9,269 nucleotides of DNA, from the NCBI GenBank assembly GCA_039587475.1, contig JBDHIK010000121.1:1-9269 (forward strand), read 5' to 3'. The notes below the pieces were generated by a model. That model saw nothing but the letters and a program-made list of their open reading frames with translations. It had not been told where the DNA came from and did no database searches. The stretch is from N074bin45 sp039587475 (GTDB lineage Bacteria; Gemmatimonadota; Gemmatimonadetes; Gemmatimonadales; GWC2-71-9). The translations under genes were made by a program, and so were the position numbers. Shown here one piece after another: positions 5,380 through 9,269 of this stretch; position 1 is the first letter of the stretch; each line of letters starts with the position of its first letter.

Positions 5380-6846
5380 ATGACCACCAACAGTGGCGGC
5401 CGTCTGTGGGCCACCATCCTGCTCGCCGTCCTGGGCACCTACCTCGCGATCGTACTCCTGCTCGGCACCAGGGTCTTTGGCCTGGATCTGCGGTTGCGTG
5501 CCATGGTGCCACTGCTGCTGGTCTTCTACCTGGTGCTGGCCTTCGGCTTGCGCGCCCTGGACCGCCGGGCGCTGGTGAGTCGGGCCACCTTCGTCAACAT
5601 CGCCGCCGCCACCGGTTCGATCCTGCTATCGCTGTTGGCGATGGACCTGATCTACACGGTCTATCAGAATGCCACCGCCCCGGGGGACCGGCACGTGTCC
5701 CTCACCTATGCGCGGAACGGGGATGTGCACCCGTGGTACGGTGAGTTGTACCCCCGGACCTACTACCCCACGGCCGGCAATTTCCGGGTGTACAAGCCAG
5801 GCGTCACGGTCCGGGCCGAGACCTTTGGGGAATTCTACCGGCCCGCCATGAAGGCCTCGCGGACCCTGACCGACTCGGTGCTGCAATGGCGCCGCATCGA
5901 CTACGTCATCGACCGCCATGGGTTCCGGGACACCACGCCGCGAGACTCGGCCCGCGTGGTAGTGCTGGGCGATTCCTTCGCCTTTGGGTACGCCATCGCC
6001 GACGACCTCCTGTGGGTCAACCGGTTCGAATCGGCCATCGGACAGCCGGTCTACAACCTTGGCATCTCTTCGACCGGACCCCGGCCACAGGTCGATCTGC
6101 TGCGCTACGTGCTCGAGGACGCCCCCGCGCCCCCGATCGACCACCTTCTCTGGGTCCTGTTCGAGGGCAACGACCTGGAGAACTCGCACGCCGAGCGACG
6201 CGACCCGCCCCCGGCAACGGGCGGCAAGGCCCGCCTCGTTCAGGGCACCGTCCTCGAGGTGGTGGCCCGATTCCCGGAGACCATCAGGCGCCAGAGCGTA
6301 CTCCATCAGTGGCGAACGGGGCGATTGGTGTTCAGGGCCCCGGGCGGCGCCACCAGTCTGCTCGACCACTATCAGGCTGACGGCGTACCCCTGGAGTTCC
6401 CGCTCTATCATTCCGCGCGCCATGGCTACCGGCTCTTCAACCCGCAGGACATCGACCGCGCCGCACGGCCCGCGGACTACGTCGCCGACCACCCCAACCG
6501 TCCCAGGATCGAACGCTTGTTCGACACCATGCGAGAGCTGAGTGAGCAATACGGCTTCACCGTGACCCTCGTGCTGGCGCCCAGCGCGGCGCGACTCTAC
6601 GGTGCCGAGTTCGGGATCGAGCCCGCCCCAACCGACACCCCGCACTTCCTGAACTTCCTGACGGCACAGGCGAATCGTGTCGACTTCGCAGTCGTCGACC
6701 TCCTGTCGGTCCTGACCGACTCCTCCCGACACGAGCTGCTCTACTTCCGTGACGACCACCACTGGAACGAGCGCGGCAACGAAGTCGTCGCCGGGTACCT
6801 GACCGACTGGTGGGCTGGCCAGGGCCCCGCGCCTCCCTCGCCCTGA
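5380..6846 (+). CDS. Membrane-anchored SGNH/DHHW-type hydrolase
   Basis: A 488-residue protein with three hydrophobic N-terminal segments (about residues 10-30, 41-59 and 71-94) followed by a soluble SGNH-fold domain, probably on the outer face of the cytoplasmic membrane. The SGNH blocks are visible: GDSFAFG with nucleophile S199, NLG with G228, EGND with N264, and RDDHHWNERG with D459 and H461. The D-x-H-W arrangement is the DHHW/AlgX-AlgJ type. Members remove or transfer acetyl and other acyl groups on sugars or lipids; the substrate here is unknown. An insert of about 110 residues (270-380) separates blocks III and V. The start at 5380 is chosen because GAGG precedes it and the longer frame adds 27 polar residues with no ribosome site. 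The antiporter gene follows after 42 nt. Confidence 0.85.
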   Translation: MTTNSGGRLWATILLAVLGTYLAIVLLLGTRVFGLDLRLRAMVPLLLVFYLVLAFGLRALDRRALVSRATFVNIAAATGSILLSLLAMDLIYTVYQNATAPGDRHVSLTYARNGDVHPWYGELYPRTYYPTAGNFRVYKPGVTVRAETFGEFYRPAMKASRTLTDSVLQWRRIDYVIDRHGFRDTTPRDSARVVVLGDSFAFGYAIADDLLWVNRFESAIGQPVYNLGISSTGPRPQVDLLRYVLEDAPAPPIDHLLWVLFEGNDLENSHAERRDPPPATGGKARLVQGTVLEVVARFPETIRRQSVLHQWRTGRLVFRAPGGATSLLDHYQADGVPLEFPLYHSARHGYRLFNPQDIDRAARPADYVADHPNRPRIERLFDTMRELSEQYGFTVTLVLAPSAARLYGAEFGIEPAPTDTPHFLNFLTAQANRVDFAVVDLLSVLTDSSRHELLYFRDDHHWNERGNEVVAGYLTDWWAGQGPAPPSP

Positions 6847-6888
6847 GGTTCCTCTAGCGGCAGTCCTGCATGGGCCTCACATTGCCGC

Positions 6889-8136
6889 ATGGAATCGCTC
6901 GCTCTCCTCCTCGTTGCGCTGGCGGCACTGGGCTACGGCCTGGCGTCGGGAGTGTTGTCCCGCAGCATCCTGACCGGCCCGATGTACTTCGTCGCGGTGG
7001 GATGGTTGCTGCAGCGCGCCGGGCTGCTCGAATTCCACGGCGCCGAGGAGGGTATTCGCCTCCTGGCCGAAGCGACGCTCGTGGTGGTGCTGTTCGCCGA
7101 CGCGGTTCGCATCGACCTGCGGGGCCTGCGGCGCGACCACGACCTGCCGTTTCGCATGTTGTTGATCGGCCTGCCGCTTGGCATCGCGTTCGGGACCGTG
7201 GTGGCGCTGCTGGTGTTCCCCGAGCTGCAGGTCTGGCACGCCGCGCTGGTCGCGGCCATTCTGGTCCCAACCGACGCGGCGCTGGGGCAGGCCGTCGTCA
7301 CCATGCAGGTCATTCCGGTGCGATTGCGTCAGGCGCTGAACGTGGAGAGCGGCCTCAATGATGGCCTGGCGCTTCCGTTCGTGCTGGTGGCCGCGAGCCT
7401 GGCCAGTGAGATGGCCACCGGGTCGGCGGAGTGGCTTCGGTTCGGGCTGCTGCAGGTCACCCTGGGGCCTCTCGCCGGCGTGGTCGTCGGTCTGTTTGGT
7501 GGCCGCCTGGTGGACCGGGCGGTGGACCGCGGCTGGTGCAAGGAGGAATACCAGGGCGTCCTGCTCCTGGCGCTTCCGGTCATCAGCTATCTGGTTGCCT
7601 CGCTGATCGGCGGCAACGGCTTCCTGGCCAGTTTCGTTGCCGGGTTGACGTTCCGGTCTGTGGCCCACAAGCGCTGTCACCCCGTGCTCACGTTCGTGGA
7701 GAACGAGGGCCAGCTCTTGATTCTGTCGACCTTCGTGGTGTTCGGGGCCCTCATGGTGCCCGAGCTGCACCTGGCCACTGACCCCATGATCTGGCTCTAC
7801 GCCGTCCTCAGCCTGACGCTGATCCGCATGGCCGCCATCGGGATCTCGCTCCTCGGGGCCGGGCTCCAGGTGCCGGCCATGGGGTTCCTCGCCTGGTTCG
7901 GCCCCCGAGGTCTGGCTTCCATTCTCTACCTCCTGCTCGTCACCGAAGCCTACGACCTCGGCACCGGTGGCACGGTGCCCCAGGTGGTCATCGCCACGGT
8001 GCTCCTCAGCATCGTGGCACACGGTGTCACGGCCGTGCCCGCTGCCAGGGCCTTGGGTCGAGCGGCCGCCCGGTGGCGCTCGCAGCAGCCGGAGTGCGGC
8101 GAGCTGCGGGACGTTCCGGAGATGCCTACCCGTTGA
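6889..8136 (+). CDS. CPA1-family (NhaP-type) sodium/proton antiporter
   Basis: A 415-residue inner-membrane protein with about twelve to thirteen hydrophobic helices, exchanging Na+ or K+ for protons in pH and salt homeostasis. The CPA1 signature is complete: VPTDAALG with T128 and D129 in the unwound helix, and the ion-binding ESGLNDGLALP with E153, N157 and D158. FGPRGLASI provides R340, matching the conserved arginine late in NhaP proteins. The sites are offset by one residue from archaeal PaNhaP, a close fit. There is no cytosolic TrkA/RCK regulatory domain; the tail after residue 390 is short and polar. ATG 6889 is the first possible start, since the frame is otherwise open back to the stop of the SGNH gene with no start codon. 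No Shine-Dalgarno sequence is visible, so translation may depend on the upstream gene or be inefficient. K+ rather than Na+ specificity cannot be excluded. Confidence 0.94.
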   Translation: MESLALLLVALAALGYGLASGVLSRSILTGPMYFVAVGWLLQRAGLLEFHGAEEGIRLLAEATLVVVLFADAVRIDLRGLRRDHDLPFRMLLIGLPLGIAFGTVVALLVFPELQVWHAALVAAILVPTDAALGQAVVTMQVIPVRLRQALNVESGLNDGLALPFVLVAASLASEMATGSAEWLRFGLLQVTLGPLAGVVVGLFGGRLVDRAVDRGWCKEEYQGVLLLALPVISYLVASLIGGNGFLASFVAGLTFRSVAHKRCHPVLTFVENEGQLLILSTFVVFGALMVPELHLATDPMIWLYAVLSLTLIRMAAIGISLLGAGLQVPAMGFLAWFGPRGLASILYLLLVTEAYDLGTGGTVPQVVIATVLLSIVAHGVTAVPAARALGRAAARWRSQQPECGELRDVPEMPTR

Positions 8137-8235
8137 CCTGAGGACGTTGGGCCGGGAGTTGAGTAAGTTGCGGGAATCGTCTGCCAGAGGGGTGCACGAG
8201 CGCCCTGTCGGTCCGCTCACCAAACCCCGTCACGC

Positions 8236-8259
8236 CCTCCATCGATCCTCGAGGTCTCC
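8236..8259 (+). promoter_or_regulatory. Translation leader of the Ig-like gene (shared element)
   Basis: CCTCCATCG (8236-8244), then GAGG (8251-8254) 5 nt before the ATG at 8260; it matches the SGNH leader at 5356-5379 at the same distance from the start codon. The rest of the gap (8137-8235) contains two AGTTG copies nine bases apart (8157-8161 and 8166-8170) but no convincing promoter or terminator. Confidence 0.4.
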
Positions 8260-9269
8260 ATGACACGTGCCGTTCCCTTCCTTGTCCTCCTGGCGGCGGC
8301 CGCCGCCTCTCCTGCAGCAGCCCAGGACAATCCCGACCGCAAGGTCGTCCGGGTCGAGGTGCGCCCAGCCGAATTGCGGCTGGCGGTGGGCCAGCGGGCC
8401 ACCGTGGAGATCGTGGCGCTCGACGCCGAAGGCAACCCGGTGCCGGGTGCCTTCATTCAGGCGTTCGCCAACGGTGCCGAGGCCTCGTTCGACCTGGCGA
8501 CCTACCAGGTCGAGGGCATGGTGCCCGGCAAGACCACCGTGGTGGGTCGCGTCCGCCGTCCCACGTCGGAGGGGCCAGGGTTCGAGAACTTCTACGGGGT
8601 CGCCGACGTCTACGTCAGCCCGCGTCCTGTCACGCGCGTGGAGATCACCCGGGCCCGGAAGCCCTTGTTCGCAGGCACCCGGTCGAGAGTGGAGGCGGTG
8701 GCGTACAGCGATGCCGGCCCCCGCGACGACGTGCGCCCGGTCTGGTGGTCCTCGGACAGCGGAGTGGTGGCGGTCGGCAGCGATGGGTCGGTGCGGGCCC
8801 ACATGGCCGGTCGCGCCACGCTGACCGCTGATGTGGAGGGTGTCGACGCGTCGGTCGAGGTGGAGGTGGTCGCCAACCCGGTGCAGCGACTGGTGGTAAC
8901 GCCGGCCAACGGTGGAGGCCGAGTCGGGGACGTGCTGCGGTTCAACGCCACGGCTCTGGACGGGCGTGGCGATGCCGTGACCGCGGCCGAAGTCGATTGG
9001 ACGTGGCGTGCCACGGAAGAGCAGGGGAGCGGCACCGGGTGGCTCGAGGCCGAGGGTGACCACGACGCCGCGTTCGTGGCGTACGCCCCCGGGCGCTACC
9101 GCGTGACGGCCTCGGTCGGTGGCGCCTGGACCGATGCGGAAGTGATCGTGACGCCCCGGCCCGACCGGCGGACCGTGGAGCTGATCGGCCACGGCGTGGT
9201 GCCGGGGGGCCATTCGACGTCGGATTTCTGGGTGTTCGAGGGACGGGACGGCCGCGACTACGCCTACAC
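8260..9269 (+). CDS. Secreted Ig-like domain protein, start of an LVIVD-repeat region (cut by window edge)
   Basis: The first 336 residues of a longer exported protein. Residues 1-22 are a signal peptide (VPFLVLLAAAAASPAAAQ, likely cleaved after AAA or AAAQ). Three bacterial Ig-like domains follow: about 29-121, 124-206 and 208-298. The second is the clearest, with the Big_2 pattern WWSSDSGVVAVGSDGSVRA (162-180) and AGRATLTADVEG. From about 305 the sequence changes to VELIGHGVVPGGHSTSDFW and VFEGRDGRDYAY, which resembles the opening of LVIVD-repeat (beta-propeller-like) surface proteins seen in Gemmatimonadota and relatives. It would be periplasmic, surface-exposed or released; no enzyme motif is visible in this part. 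The ATG is supported by GAGG and by the signal peptide. The Ig-like assignment is firm; the LVIVD part is an inference from a short stretch. Confidence 0.82.
   Translation, partial: MTRAVPFLVLLAAAAASPAAAQDNPDRKVVRVEVRPAELRLAVGQRATVEIVALDAEGNPVPGAFIQAFANGAEASFDLATYQVEGMVPGKTTVVGRVRRPTSEGPGFENFYGVADVYVSPRPVTRVEITRARKPLFAGTRSRVEAVAYSDAGPRDDVRPVWWSSDSGVVAVGSDGSVRAHMAGRATLTADVEGVDASVEVEVVANPVQRLVVTPANGGGRVGDVLRFNATALDGRGDAVTAAEVDWTWRATEEQGSGTGWLEAEGDHDAAFVAYAPGRYRVTASVGGAWTDAEVIVTPRPDRRTVELIGHGVVPGGHSTSDFWVFEGRDGRDYAY

Noticed and set aside
5626..6762. 378-codon minus-strand open frame opposite the SGNH gene
   Set aside because: Composition mirrors the codon structure of the plus gene, and it has no motifs; SGNH motifs and the membrane segments support the plus strand.
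6877..8223. Long open frame (448 codons) on the minus strand, fully opposite the antiporter gene
   Set aside because: Rich in His, Gln, Glu and Gly with no recognisable domain; the plus frame has complete CPA1 motifs. This is the usual antisense shadow in high-GC DNA.
8292..8307. 16-base perfect palindrome GGCGGCGGCCGCCGCC at the start of the Ig-like gene
   Set aside because: A by-product of a run of Ala codons (GCG, GCC) in the signal peptide.
8230..9213. 327-codon minus-strand open frame opposite the Ig-like gene
   Set aside because: His/Arg/Gly-rich shadow. The plus frame has a signal peptide, ribosome site and Ig-like domains, and stays open to the window end.

Overview
High-GC bacterial DNA, most likely from an uncultured member of the Gemmatimonadota (Acidobacteriota is the alternative). 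The phylum is inferred from gene content: a PadR regulator followed directly by an ADOP-type ABC permease, a large secreted M28 peptidase, and an exported Ig-like protein that begins to turn into an LVIVD-repeat protein. No marker gene, tRNA or rRNA is present to confirm it.

The window holds two blocks that diverge from positions 4208-4361. The left block is on the minus strand and, in transcription order, reads: secreted M28 metallopeptidase (4207-2681), dodecin (2629-2426), a lipoprotein of the alkaline phosphatase/NPP superfamily split by a frameshift (2376-639), a PadR-type repressor (508-161), and the first 50 codons of an ADOP permease (152-1, cut by the window edge). M28, dodecin and phosphatase are 50 nt or less apart and could share a transcript. 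PadR has its own promoter with an inverted repeat over the predicted start site, and PadR and the permease are 8 nt apart.

The right block is on the plus strand: a stand-alone PP2C protein phosphatase (4362-5249), a membrane-anchored SGNH/DHHW hydrolase (5380-6846), a CPA1/NhaP-type Na+(K+)/H+ antiporter (6889-8136), and the N-terminal 336 residues of a secreted Ig-like protein that runs off the right edge (8260-9269).

The common theme is the cell envelope: secreted or lipid-anchored hydrolases, a membrane esterase-like protein, ion transport and an exported adhesion-type protein. I see no evidence of a mobile element, CRISPR array, defence island or obviously new multi-gene system. The points most worth a second look are the frameshift that separates a complete set of metal ligands, the PadR operator/promoter arrangement, the inverted repeats in the leader of the SGNH gene, and a leader sequence shared by the SGNH and Ig-like genes. 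No stretch longer than 300 bases lacks a gene; the longest gaps are 130-154 bases.
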